A DNA stretch of 57,033 bases from Youngiibacter multivorans. Lineage in GTDB: Bacteria > Bacillota > Clostridia > Clostridiales > Clostridiaceae. Shown piece by piece: positions 42,309-50,839 of the stretch (its first letter is position 1; every line of letters begins with the position of its first letter). The translations under genes were made by a program, and so were the position numbers. Where the stretch lies: NCBI RefSeq assembly GCF_017873395.1, contig NZ_JAGGKC010000027.1:1-57033 (forward strand), in the 5' to 3' direction. The notes beneath the pieces were generated by a model, which had not been told where the DNA came from, did no database searches, and saw only the letters and a program-made list of their open reading frames with translations.

Positions 42309-43899
42309 CAAGAAAAGCGATCTGTTTGTCCCAACAAAGTTTATGCTGCCAACATCAACCTACATGTCTGAAAGGGCAGATCATACTGTAAGGTTCATTG
42401 AGAATCTGAGACACACAAAAGGTGAATGGTACAATCAGCCATTCAAGCTCCTCCCATGGCAGGAGACAATAATCAGGAACATATTTGGAATCATCAAGCC
42501 AAACGGATTCCGGCAGATAACAACTGCCTATGTTGAGATTGCCAAGAAGCAAGGTAAGACTGAACTAGGTGCTGCCATTGCCTTGTACATGTTAACAGCA
42601 GACGGAGAGCGAGGAGCAGAAATCTATAGCTGCGCTGCAGACAGAGCGCAGGCCAGCCTTATCTACAACGTGGCAGTAGATATGATCTCATTAAGTCCGG
42701 CTCTAAAGAAAAGACTGAAGGTCGTAGCTTCACAAAAGCGAATCGTGTATCCAGCAATGAACTCTTTCTATCAGGTGCTTTCAAGCGAAGCGTACTCAAA
42801 GCATGGAATCTCACCAACAGCGGTGCTCTTTGACGAGACACATGTAGCCAACAGGGAGATGATGAATGTCATGCTGCATGGTGCATCTGATGCAAGGAGG
42901 CAGCCAGTGAACTTCCTGATCACCACTGCAGGTAATGACTTCAACAGCATTGGCTATGAGCTTCATCAGAAAGCTATGGACATACTGGAAGGTCGAAAGG
43001 TGGATCATACATTCTATCCAACCATCTATGCTGCAGATGAAAATGACGACTGGACAAATCCTGAAGTTTGGAAGAAAGCAAATCCCAGCCTTGGGATAAC
43101 AGTTCAAGAAGACAAGATCAAAATTGCCTGTGAAAATGCCAGGCAGAATGCTGCAGAGGAGAATCTTTTCAAACAGCTAAGACTGTGTATTTGGGTTAAG
43201 CAATCGGTCAGGTGGATGCAAATGCACCACTGGGATGAATGTGACTTTGAAGTTAAACCAGAAGAACTTGTTGGTCGTGAGTGTTTCGCTGGTCTAGACC
43301 TTTCAAGCTCCATAGACATAACAGCATTTGTTCTTGTGTTCCCACCAAGGACCGAAGGAGAGAAATACATAATACTGCCATATTTCTGGATCCCTGAGGA
43401 TAACCTTCAGAACAGAGTAAGAAGGGACCATGTTCCCTATGACACCTGGGAGATGCAAGGATTCATAAAAACAACAGACGGGAATGTAGTCCATTATGGT
43501 TACATAGAAAACTTCATTGAGGAACTTGGTACAAAGTACAACATAAAGGAAATTGCCTTCGACAGATGGGGAGCAGTACAGATGGTCCAGAACCTTGAAG
43601 GCATGGGCTTTACTGTTGTTCCCTTTGGCCAAGGTTACAAGGACATGTCTCCCCCTACAAAGGAGCTAATGAAGCTGACACTAGAGAAGAAGATAGCTCA
43701 TGGAGGTAATCCTGTGCTCCGCTGGATGATGGACAACATTTTTGTCAAGACAGATCCAGCCGGCAACATAAAGCCGGACAAGGAAAAAAGCACTGAAAAG
43801 ATTGACGGAGCAGTTGCCCTGATCATGGCATTGGATAGGGCTATAAGAAACGAGATAAAGGGCAGCGTCTACGATGAGCGAGGGATACTCACTCTTTAA
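42301..43899 (+). CDS. terL: Phage terminase large subunit
   Basis: 519 aa from the ATG at 42343. In-frame homologous-looking sequence (TNKKSDLFVPTKF) extends back to a CTG at 42301 preceded by GGTGAG, so the true start may be CTG. The ATPase domain has Walker A KKQGKT (68-73 from 42343) and Walker B FDE (Asp164, Glu165). The nuclease domain has Asp319 in AGLDLSSSIDI. It packages DNA and cuts it at cos. The homing endonuclease gene ends inside the terL 5' edge, consistent with an insertion that moved the normal start region. Confidence 0.9.
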   Translation: MTNKKSDLFVPTKFMLPTSTYMSERADHTVRFIENLRHTKGEWYNQPFKLLPWQETIIRNIFGIIKPNGFRQITTAYVEIAKKQGKTELGAAIALYMLTADGERGAEIYSCAADRAQASLIYNVAVDMISLSPALKKRLKVVASQKRIVYPAMNSFYQVLSSEAYSKHGISPTAVLFDETHVANREMMNVMLHGASDARRQPVNFLITTAGNDFNSIGYELHQKAMDILEGRKVDHTFYPTIYAADENDDWTNPEVWKKANPSLGITVQEDKIKIACENARQNAAEENLFKQLRLCIWVKQSVRWMQMHHWDECDFEVKPEELVGRECFAGLDLSSSIDITAFVLVFPPRTEGEKYIILPYFWIPEDNLQNRVRRDHVPYDTWEMQGFIKTTDGNVVHYGYIENFIEELGTKYNIKEIAFDRWGAVQMVQNLEGMGFTVVPFGQGYKDMSPPTKELMKLTLEKKIAHGGNPVLRWMMDNIFVKTDPAGNIKPDKEKSTEKIDGAVALIMALDRAIRNEIKGSVYDERGILTL

Positions 43900-43920
43900 A
43901 CTTATACATAAATCTCAAGA

Positions 43921-43955
43921 TTAACTTGCTATATATAGCTTTTAGAGTGATATAT
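43921..43955 (+). promoter_or_regulatory. Shared promoter-like element, copy 2
   Basis: Matches 40435-40469 in 28 or more of 35 positions, with both ends identical (TTAACTTGCTATA and TTTAGAGTGATATAT). It lies 30-60 nt upstream of the small-gene cluster starting at 43988. Confidence 0.55.
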
Positions 43956-43987
43956 GTAATAACGAGATAAGCGAGGAGGGATTATGT

Positions 43988-44344
43988 ATGAAAAAAGGTG
44001 ATTTCCTAATCACAAAGAATGGAAAGGCAGTCTGCAAAATCATTGGTAAATGGGGAAGTGACTTCATTCTTGAGAACATCAACGAAGAGAATCAAGATTT
44101 GATGCTGTATGGAGAGACAGAGCTTCAGAGCCTAATCGAAGAAGGTACATTCCGAAGAATGCACCCAATAGGAATCAAGGTACAGAACAGCAAAGCAGTT
44201 GAACTCTTGAAAGGACTTATCGAGATGGTTGAAGGAGACCTGGAGACAATTGGTAAGAAGGTCAACATCACTGCTCAGAAGTATGCAAGCAACATCCTTG
44301 AAGAACTAAGAAGTGCCTTGGAAGAGTTGGAGGAAGAAAGATGA
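43988..44344 (+). CDS. Phage hypothetical protein (118 aa)
   Basis: ATG behind GCGAGGAGGG. The N-terminal half is beta-rich (MKKGDFLITKNGKAVCKIIG), the C-terminal half is a charged helix ending in LEELEEER. No known family. It overlaps the next gene by 4 nt (ATGA), so the two are co-translated. Confidence 0.6.
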   Translation: MKKGDFLITKNGKAVCKIIGKWGSDFILENINEENQDLMLYGETELQSLIEEGTFRRMHPIGIKVQNSKAVELLKGLIEMVEGDLETIGKKVNITAQKYASNILEELRSALEELEEER

Positions 44345-44565
44345 GCGACAGGTTTTTCACTCAGACACGCTGCGATAGGTGCCATAAGGAACTTAAGGAT
44401 GGAAGGACAATGTCAATTTTCAACACAGACTGCATTTGTACGGAATGTATGATTAAGGAGACTAAGGACAAGGACTACAAGAAGGCGGTGGAGGCTGAGA
44501 ATGCTGAGATTAGGAAAGGTAACTTCAACTACGAAGGAATCCGAGGAGGAAAGCGCAATGGCTAA
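44341..44565 (+). CDS. Small zinc-finger-like phage protein (74 aa)
   Basis: ATG overlaps the previous stop. CDRCHKELKDGR and CICTECMIKE form a four-cysteine zinc site. The C-terminus is charged. Probably a small DNA- or protein-binding factor of the phage; function unknown. Confidence 0.65.
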   Translation: MSDRFFTQTRCDRCHKELKDGRTMSIFNTDCICTECMIKETKDKDYKKAVEAENAEIRKGNFNYEGIRGGKRNG

Positions 44566-45052
44566 GGCTGTTTTCTTAAGGAAGTCGGTTGATATAACAG
44601 AGCTCAAGTCGAGGGCCACAAGGCCCTCTGAAGGCATACAGTATGTCATCGAAGAGATTGTAGAGCTGACCCAAGATGAATATGACAACTTTGCAGCTAA
44701 CCTCTTGGACGATTATCTCTTCATCGAGCAGAACTTACATGCAATGTATGTGGACACTAATGGTGTTTACCATTGTATTTATGTAAAAGCAGAGGGAGCT
44801 AAGGAAGGGATCCTTATTGAAAGTGAGGGGTACAGCTACGCCAGATATGCTGCCTATCATTCAGAACCAGGCTTTCTAACAGACAAGATCAAGGAGCAAA
44901 TTTTGGACATCAGAGATTCAGGTAAGTACAACCTATTTGATGTCTATGGTGTCCAGAAGGAAGCTTATATAAGCGGATACTACGAACTCGCAGTCTTTAT
45001 GGATGAACATAAGAAGGAGTATGCGGAGTTTATACTATACGGAAAGAGATAG
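44558..45052 (+). CDS. Phage hypothetical protein (DUF6329-like)
   Basis: 164 aa from the ATG at 44558, 8 nt behind AGGAGGA; it overlaps the end of the preceding gene. Key segments are AKAVFLRKSVDITELKS, NLHAMYVDTNGVYHCIYV and SEGYSYARYAAYHS. The layout resembles DUF6329 phage/mobile-element proteins. No catalytic motif or signal is seen; function unknown. Confidence 0.5.
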   Translation: MAKAVFLRKSVDITELKSRATRPSEGIQYVIEEIVELTQDEYDNFAANLLDDYLFIEQNLHAMYVDTNGVYHCIYVKAEGAKEGILIESEGYSYARYAAYHSEPGFLTDKIKEQILDIRDSGKYNLFDVYGVQKEAYISGYYELAVFMDEHKKEYAEFILYGKR

Positions 45053-45126
45053 AATATAGTCTGGAGAATATGATTGTGCTATACTATTCTCAATCAGTAG
45101 AATAATATGTTTGGATTGGAGATACT

Positions 45127-45771
45127 ATGGCTGAGTTACTAACTATTCAAAACTTAATTTTAAGTGGAGCAAGTCTATTTCTTGGAGCTCTACTCAGTTC
45201 ATATTTTTCATGGTTATATTTTAAGAAGCAGAAGAGAGCAGAAATTCAAATTGATGAAGCAAAAGCTATCCACAACCAAATTTTCAAAGTTAATGCTCAA
45301 TTTGCGGAAATCCATGATCTGCTAATAAAATACAAAAATTTTCACACCTCTAATAATCAAAAAACTGGCTTAATAAGTAAGGAAGAATTGCTTAACAGAA
45401 TGAATGTACTTGCCAATGAATTATTTAATACAGGGAAACTGTTCAACTATGCAAAGTATATACTTAACGTTAACACAAAGGCAATTGCGAAACTTAATAA
45501 TGACTGGGTAGCAATCTTCGAACAAGAGATTGAGAGTCAGCAAATTGAAATAGACCGTGTAGACAACATTTTGAATTTTATCAAGCAGGCTGAAGACATT
45601 TTGAATGATGAGAACTTAAGGATAATATATATTTCGAATTCCAATATTTATACATCCCTTCAAAAACTGAAATACATACTCAATGCCTATAAAGACACAA
45701 ATAATAAGCGCAAACAAATACCTAAATGTGTAGAAAATGCATTAATAAAATTTGCTGCTTGGTTAGACTGA
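45127..45771 (+). CDS. N-terminally membrane-anchored cargo protein (214 aa)
   Basis: ATG behind TTGGAGATACT. Residues of about 7-30 (TIQNLILSGASLFLGALLS) form one membrane helix, followed by basic FKKQKRAE, so the long helical, coiled-coil-rich remainder should lie in the cytoplasm. It is much more AT-rich than the surrounding head genes and ends at its own terminator, features of a moron. A role in superinfection exclusion or lysogenic conversion is plausible, but the family is not recognised. Confidence 0.6.
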   Translation: MAELLTIQNLILSGASLFLGALLSSYFSWLYFKKQKRAEIQIDEAKAIHNQIFKVNAQFAEIHDLLIKYKNFHTSNNQKTGLISKEELLNRMNVLANELFNTGKLFNYAKYILNVNTKAIAKLNNDWVAIFEQEIESQQIEIDRVDNILNFIKQAEDILNDENLRIIYISNSNIYTSLQKLKYILNAYKDTNNKRKQIPKCVENALIKFAAWLD

Positions 45772-45797
45772 ATAGCATCTCGAAAGAGGTGCTATTT
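45770..45797 (+). terminator. Terminator after the membrane-anchored gene
   Basis: AATAGCATCTC-GAAA-GAGGTGCTATTTT, 11-bp stem with one wobble pair. The core AGCATCTCG-AA-GAGGTGCT is nearly identical to the terminator at 47097-47120. Confidence 0.7.
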
Positions 45798-45875
45798 TAA
45801 ACGCCTACTTTACGGAAATGAATAGTAAAAATAATAAACAATATAATAAAAATAAAATTAAAATAATAAAAATAG

Positions 45876-45903
45876 TTGACAAGGTACGGGCATAATGTAT
45901 AAT
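45876..45903 (+). promoter_or_regulatory. Consensus sigma-A promoter of the moron cassette
   Basis: TTGACA (45876-45881), 16-nt spacer, TATAAT (45898-45903): both hexamers match consensus exactly. It lies about 38 nt upstream of the gene at 45941, in an AT-rich stretch. Such a strong independent promoter inside the late operon means the following genes are expressed from the prophage. Confidence 0.8.
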
Positions 45904-45940
45904 GGAGTTGTAAGAAATAAATGAAGGGAAGTGTACTAAA

Positions 45941-46291
45941 ATGACCAGCAAAGTTATCCAAGTCACCTTCACAGAATACGAGTTTCAGCACTTGACTAAA
46001 AAAGCTGATGAAGAAGGATTAACGTTATCCTTGTACATCAAGTCAAAAGTTCTGGATGATACTGAATTCAAGAACAGATTTGCGGATCTACTGAAAAGAG
46101 TAAATGGCATTCCAGATGGTACAAAATTTAATGTCAAAGCAGTATTTGGAATTGAATGGGCTGGCATAGACAAGGGCGTCAGGTTAGCACTGGGGAAAGC
46201 TTTCTATAACTACGTGGTTTCTGGAAAATTGCCAAAAATTGAAGAGATTCAGGGTAAAATAGGTTCGACTCAGTGGTACTTGTGCAAATAG
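45941..46291 (+). CDS. DUF1413-like protein of the moron cassette (116 aa)
   Basis: ATG behind TGAAGGGAAG, directly under the consensus promoter. The N-terminus (TSKVIQVTFTEYEFQHLTKKADEEGLTLSLYIKSK) looks like a ribbon-helix-helix DNA-binding segment. The C-terminal part (GTKFNVKAVFGIEWAGIDKGVRLALGK) resembles DUF1413, a domain often joined to such regulators. It could be an autoregulator or antitoxin for the two genes after it. Confidence 0.6.
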   Translation: MTSKVIQVTFTEYEFQHLTKKADEEGLTLSLYIKSKVLDDTEFKNRFADLLKRVNGIPDGTKFNVKAVFGIEWAGIDKGVRLALGKAFYNYVVSGKLPKIEEIQGKIGSTQWYLCK

Positions 46292-46361
46292 TAACTATTA
46301 AGGTGAACAATTGTCTCTAAAGCGATGTTTTCTCTAATATATATGAAAAGGAGAGATTGCA

Positions 46362-46757
46362 ATGAGTAAAGCTGAGGGAAAAGTTGGACCTTTCTTCTAT
46401 ATCGACGAAAATGTGATCAGTGACTCGAAAATATGGACTGAAGCAGATAACTATGGGGATTTTAAAGATTGGGGATCTCATAACGACTTCTGGAAAATAA
46501 TATGCATAATTTATAAAGTGAATGATGAAGAGGAATATTCCAGAGTGCCTAGAGGCAGAGTCACTTACAACACAAAGACACGAGTTTTTCATATCTATTT
46601 GAATCCTGATATAAACAATGAGAGAGTGTTAACCTTGATTTTGGAAGAATATTGTTTGAAGGGATTCCAATACAAAATTGACGATACTGATTTACATTAC
46701 AAGATATATACTCCTAGTGAATTTGATGAGTTAATGAATAACAGCGAGGAGGGATAG
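46362..46757 (+). CDS. Uncharacterised moron protein (131 aa)
   Basis: ATG behind AAAAGGAGAG. Soluble, acidic, with SHNDFWKIICIIYKVNDEEEYS and a C-terminal YTPSEFDELMNN. No family recognised. The short gap to the next gene (4 nt) shows they are co-translated. Toxin, exclusion or anti-restriction roles are all possible. Confidence 0.5.
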   Translation: MSKAEGKVGPFFYIDENVISDSKIWTEADNYGDFKDWGSHNDFWKIICIIYKVNDEEEYSRVPRGRVTYNTKTRVFHIYLNPDINNERVLTLILEEYCLKGFQYKIDDTDLHYKIYTPSEFDELMNNSEEG

Positions 46758-46761
46758 TGCA

Positions 46762-47049
46762 ATGACTAAGGAACAAGAGCTTATGGACTACTTAGACATG
46801 AAGGTATTTAATCCTGTGTTGACTTCAAAGACTGCACCAAAGGAATTGAAGCGTGGTATTAATTTGACAATCATGCGGATGAAATCACTAACAGCTGAAA
46901 AGATGGTTCAGTATTTTTGGTCGGCAATAATTGGTACGGAAAGGAGTATTGGATTCGCGAAGCTTATGAAAGATGCAGAATTTATTAGGTTTGAAGATGT
47001 TCTAGAAGAGTTTAGGTTGAAATTCGATGACAAATGGTTAAAATCCTGA
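46762..47049 (+). CDS. Uncharacterised moron protein (95 aa)
   Basis: ATG at 46762 behind AGGAGGG, 4 nt after the preceding gene. All-helical small protein (TKEQELMDYLDMKVFNPVL, then IMRMKSLTAEKMVQYFWSA). No family recognised. A terminator follows, so it closes the cassette. Confidence 0.5.
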   Translation: MTKEQELMDYLDMKVFNPVLTSKTAPKELKRGINLTIMRMKSLTAEKMVQYFWSAIIGTERSIGFAKLMKDAEFIRFEDVLEEFRLKFDDKWLKS

Positions 47050-47096
47050 TAATTTTGGAGGTGTTGGCTTTTTTATAATAATAAAATATACTTCTT

Positions 47097-47120
47097 GCAT
47101 CTCGGAAGAGGTGCTTTTTT
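47097..47120 (+). terminator. Terminator closing the moron cassette
   Basis: GCATCTC-GGAA-GAGGTGC followed by TTTTTT. Nearly the same hairpin as at 45770-45797, so the cassette is bracketed by related terminators. Confidence 0.75.
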
Positions 47121-47146
47121 CATGCCATTTTTAGGAGGAGTTTCTA

Positions 47147-48442
47147 ATGCAAATACCAATATTCGGAAGGTTATTCAGGTCAAGAGATAAGCCAATCGCA
47201 AATACATACTATGGCAGCAATTACAGCTTCTTCTTCGGAAGTACAAGCAGCGGAAAGACAGTAAACGAGAGGACAGCTATGCAGACAACAGCGGTATACG
47301 CATGTGTAAGGATCCTCGCGGAGACGATTGCCAGCTTGCCACTACATGTTTATGAGCACACTTCAAACGGTAAGGAGAAGGCCTTAGATCATAGGCTTTA
47401 CAGAATCCTCCATGATGAACCGAATCCTGAGATGACTTCATTTGTGTTCAGAGAAACACTGATGAGCCATCTTTTACTTTGGGGCAATGCTTATGCACAG
47501 ATCATTAGAGATGGTAGAGGGAATATGCTATCACTGTATCCGCTTCTCCCAGATCGCATAGTTGTCGACAGAAACTCCAATGGAGACCTGATCTACGAAT
47601 ACAGGAATGAATCAGGTTCAATCAAACTCAGACGCGAGGATGTGCTGCACATTCCAGGGCTTGGGTTTGACGGTCTAGTTGGCTATTCACCGATAGCCAT
47701 GGCAAAGAGTGCTGTTGGTATGGCTATAGCAACTGAAGAGTATGGAGCTACTTTCTTTGCTAATGGAGCTAATCCAGGAGGAGTACTCGAGCATCCCGGT
47801 GTGGTTAAGGACCCGAAGCGAGTAAGGGATAGCTGGAACGCAGTCTATCAGGGCAGCAGCAATGCACATAGGGTTGCGGTCCTTGAAGAAGGAATGAAGT
47901 TCCAGAGCATAGGAATACCGCCTGAACAGGCACAGTTCCTGGAGACAAGGAGGTTTCAGACTGAGGAGATATGCAGGATATTTCGGGTACCTCCACATCT
48001 GGTGGCATCGCTTGATAGAGCTACATTCTCAAATATTGAAAATCAGTCGATTAGTTTCATAGACAACACAATAATTCCCTGGGTATCAAGGCTTGAGCAA
48101 TCCATGCAAAAGGCCTTGTTTTCATATGATGACAAAAAGAAGTACTTCGTTAAGTTCAACCTAAACGGAAGGCTTCGAGGTGATGCTGCTTCCAGGGCAA
48201 GCTTCTACCAGACCATGCGACAGAACGGAATAATGTCAGCCAATGACATAAGAGAGCTGGAGGAGATGAACTTGATACCGGAGGAGCTTGGAGGCAACAA
48301 GTACATGGTAAATGCTGCAATGATGGATATGGCAAGTGTACCTAACCTAATGGAATTAGATGCTGAAGGAGGTGAGAAAGAAAATGAAAGTGAAGTTTTG
48401 GAACTTCATGGAAGGGAGCGAAAGCCGAACGCTATACCTTGA
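47147..48442 (+). CDS. Phage portal protein, HK97 family
   Basis: 431 aa, ATG behind TAGGAGGAG. Signatures include TAVYACVRILAETIASLPLHVYE, NAYAQIIRDGRGN, YPLLPDRI and FRVPPHLVASLDRATFSNIENQS, all standard for HK97-type portals. It forms the dodecameric ring through which DNA enters the head. The end overlaps the protease gene. Confidence 0.93.
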   Translation: MQIPIFGRLFRSRDKPIANTYYGSNYSFFFGSTSSGKTVNERTAMQTTAVYACVRILAETIASLPLHVYEHTSNGKEKALDHRLYRILHDEPNPEMTSFVFRETLMSHLLLWGNAYAQIIRDGRGNMLSLYPLLPDRIVVDRNSNGDLIYEYRNESGSIKLRREDVLHIPGLGFDGLVGYSPIAMAKSAVGMAIATEEYGATFFANGANPGGVLEHPGVVKDPKRVRDSWNAVYQGSSNAHRVAVLEEGMKFQSIGIPPEQAQFLETRRFQTEEICRIFRVPPHLVASLDRATFSNIENQSISFIDNTIIPWVSRLEQSMQKALFSYDDKKKYFVKFNLNGRLRGDAASRASFYQTMRQNGIMSANDIRELEEMNLIPEELGGNKYMVNAAMMDMASVPNLMELDAEGGEKENESEVLELHGRERKPNAIP

Positions 48443-49073
48443 AGGAGCAATTTCAAGCGAAACTTGGTACGGGGATGAGGTGACGCCGAAGATGTTCAAA
48501 TCAGAGTTAATGAACGGAAGTGGTGACATAACCGTATGGATCAACTCTCCAGGTGGCGACGTCTTTGCTGCAAGCCAGATTTACAACATGTTGAAGGAGT
48601 ATCCAGGGAATGTGACAGTGAAAATTGACGGCCTTGCTGCAAGCGCAGCCTCAGTCATTGCGATGGCTGGAAGTAAGGTCATGATGTCCCCGGTCTCAAT
48701 GCTCATGGCGCATAATCCAATGACCATGGCATTTGGAGATGCGTTGGAAATGGAGAAGGCTATTGCAATGTTGTCTGAAGTTAAAGAAAGTATTATCAAT
48801 GCTTATGAGCTGAAGACAGGTTTATCAAGAACAAAGATATCTCACTTCATGGATGCTGAAACTTGGTTCAATGCAAAAAAAGCGGTAGAGCTTGGTTTCG
48901 CTGATGAAATTATGTATGAAAAGGACAGCCCAGAGTCACATACCATTGAAGGTGCTGTATTCAGCAAGATGACTGTACTTAACTCTTTGAAGGAGAAGTT
49001 TCCTGAGAAGGAAAAGGAAAAGAAAACTGCAATAGTTGAACTTGATAAGAGACTAAGTCTCTTGAAATATTAG
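48384..49073 (+). CDS. ClpP-like prohead protease
   Basis: 229 aa from the ATG at 48384, with AAGGAGGTGAG upstream; this overlaps the portal gene by about 60 nt. ClpP-fold motifs: WINSPGGDVFAASQIYNML, catalytic Ser87 in GLAASAAS and His110 in MAHNPM, then MDAETWFNAKKAVELGFADEI. It matures the procapsid by cleaving scaffold or capsid N-termini. Confidence 0.9.
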   Translation: MKVKFWNFMEGSESRTLYLEGAISSETWYGDEVTPKMFKSELMNGSGDITVWINSPGGDVFAASQIYNMLKEYPGNVTVKIDGLAASAASVIAMAGSKVMMSPVSMLMAHNPMTMAFGDALEMEKAIAMLSEVKESIINAYELKTGLSRTKISHFMDAETWFNAKKAVELGFADEIMYEKDSPESHTIEGAVFSKMTVLNSLKEKFPEKEKEKKTAIVELDKRLSLLKY

Positions 49074-49083
49074 GAGGATTTGA

Positions 49084-50277
49084 ATGAATAAGATATTGGA
49101 ACTAAGAGAGAAAAGAGCGAAAGCATGGGATACAGCGAAGGCATTCCTTGATGCAAAGAGAGGAAACGACGGACTTATTTCAGCAGAAGACACTGCAACC
49201 TACGACAAGATGGAAGCTGATGTTGTTAACCTTGGAAAGGAGATTGATAGACTTGAAAGGCAGCAGGCACTGGACCTTGAGCTTTCTAAGGCGGTCAATA
49301 CCCCAATAACTATGAAGCCAAATGGTGGAATGGAGATGAAGACCGGAAGAGCAACTGATGAGTATAAAGCTGCTTTCTGGAAGGCTTTGAGAAGTAAGAA
49401 CAGCTTTGATATCCAAAATGCGCTGCAGATAGGCACTGACAGCGAAGGTGGATACTTAGCACCGGACGAGTTTGAAAAGGTCCTTATACAGGCACTTGAA
49501 GAGGAGAATCTGTTCAGAAGCCTTGCAAAGATCATAAACACATCTTCAGGTGATAAGAAAATACCGATTGTCGCATCGAAGGGGACAGCGTCATGGGTTG
49601 AAGAAGAAGCGCCAATTCCTGAATCAGATGATTCCTTCGGACTTGTATCAATCGGGGCTTATAAACTAAGTACTATGATCAAGGTTTCCGAGGAACTGCT
49701 TAATGACAGTGTATTCAACCTTGAGGCATACATAGCAAAGGAGTTTGCAAGAAGGATAGGAGCCAAAGAAGAGGAAGCCTTTTGCGTAGGTGATGGTTCA
49801 GGAAAGCCAACAGGAATATTCAATGCAACTGGTGGAGCAACACTTGGTGTAACTGCAGCTGCAGCAACGGCAATTACAGCGGATGAGATAATTGACTTGA
49901 TGTATAGTCTTAAATCGCCGTACAGAAAAAATGCAGTATTTGTCACGAATGATGCGACTGTTAAGGCCATAAGAAAATTGAAAGATGGCAACGGGCAATA
50001 TATATGGCAACCATCGCTAGTTGCTGGAACTCCTGACACTATACTGAACAGACCTGTGAAGACTTCAGCTTATGTGCCTACCATAGCATCAACTGCAAAG
50101 ACCATAGCCTTTGGCGATTTCGGATACTACTGGGTTGCTGATAGGCAGGGTAGATCCTTTCAGAGACTTAATGAGCTATATGCTGCTACAGGTCAGGTAG
50201 GATTTAAGGCAACTCAGAGGGTAGATGGAAAACTCATACTGCCTGAGGCCATAAAGGTCCTCCAGCAGAAAGCGTAG
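49084..50277 (+). CDS. Phage major capsid protein, HK97 fold
   Basis: 397 aa, ATG behind TAGGAGG. The first 90 residues (KILELREKRAKAWDTA, DKMEADVVNLGKEIDRLERQQ) form the helical delta/scaffold region removed by the protease. The rest is the HK97 capsid fold: GGYLAPDEFEKVLIQALEEENLFRSLA, SWVEEEAPIPESDD and AFCVGDGSGKPTGIFN. It builds the phage head. Confidence 0.95.
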   Translation: MNKILELREKRAKAWDTAKAFLDAKRGNDGLISAEDTATYDKMEADVVNLGKEIDRLERQQALDLELSKAVNTPITMKPNGGMEMKTGRATDEYKAAFWKALRSKNSFDIQNALQIGTDSEGGYLAPDEFEKVLIQALEEENLFRSLAKIINTSSGDKKIPIVASKGTASWVEEEAPIPESDDSFGLVSIGAYKLSTMIKVSEELLNDSVFNLEAYIAKEFARRIGAKEEEAFCVGDGSGKPTGIFNATGGATLGVTAAAATAITADEIIDLMYSLKSPYRKNAVFVTNDATVKAIRKLKDGNGQYIWQPSLVAGTPDTILNRPVKTSAYVPTIASTAKTIAFGDFGYYWVADRQGRSFQRLNELYAATGQVGFKATQRVDGKLILPEAIKVLQQKA

Positions 50278-50287
50278 GTGAAGGAAT

Positions 50288-50509
50288 ATGAGTAACGTTA
50301 AGAATTACACCGAGCAGGGTGGAGAAAAGACAGTGATAGGAGGAGAGCTTGAAATCGTAACGGGTGGGAAGCTCTCTTTCTCTGGAAGTGAAATGAAGCC
50401 TGCAGTTTTGCAGGCTGACAGTGTAGCTTCCACTGTGGCTGGAGTGGTCGTTGATCTGAATGCATTAATAGCAAAACTTAAGGGTGCAGGTCTAATGCTT
50501 TCTGAGTGA
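50288..50509 (+). CDS. Phage head fiber-like protein (73 aa)
   Basis: ATG 7 nt behind AAGGA. The start NVKNYTEQGGEKTVIGGELEI and the end ALIAKLKGAGLM are typical of small head-fiber or decoration-type proteins encoded after the capsid gene in Firmicute phages. It probably decorates the head. Confidence 0.7.
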   Translation: MSNVKNYTEQGGEKTVIGGELEIVTGGKLSFSGSEMKPAVLQADSVASTVAGVVVDLNALIAKLKGAGLMLSE

Positions 50510-50647
50510 TTGTCTGGATTGGGGACTTAAAGTCTCGAGAATTATACTTCGTTAACAGATAGACAATCCTGTTATTCTCAAGATGCTTTATGATATGATT
50601 AGTTTTGGAATGGATTGTGCATAAATATTAATTGGGAGTGATGACGA

Positions 50648-50785
50648 TTGGTTGGAAAAGATAAGACCAGAATATTGTTGACTTTGCCACTAGACTTAAA
50701 AGAAGAACTAAAGAAAGAAGCTGATAGCGTTAACAGAAGCTTGAATAATTATATTTTGACATTGCTGCTACAGAACAAAAAATGA
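50648..50785 (+). CDS. Arc-like ribbon-helix-helix protein (45 aa)
   Basis: TTG start behind TTGGGAG. The product RILLTLPLDLKEELKKEAD, then VNRSLNNYILTLLLQNK, is a textbook Arc/MetJ-type ribbon-helix-helix, which binds DNA as a dimer of dimers. It is placed in the middle of the head operon with its own spacer of 140 nt upstream and a terminator right after it, so it is likely an independent moron-like regulator. Confidence 0.75.
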   Translation: MVGKDKTRILLTLPLDLKEELKKEADSVNRSLNNYILTLLLQNKK

Positions 50786-50791
50786 TGCTCA

Positions 50792-50815
50792 AGAGACCGG
50801 TAAGGTCTCTTTTTA
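50792..50815 (+). terminator. Terminator after the Arc-like gene
   Basis: AGAGACC (50792-50798) pairs with GGTCTCT (50804-50810), five-nt loop, then TTTTATA. It ends the Arc-like transcript before the head-tail connector gene. Confidence 0.75.
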
Positions 50816-50839
50816 TATGCATAAAAGGTGGTGAGTGTG

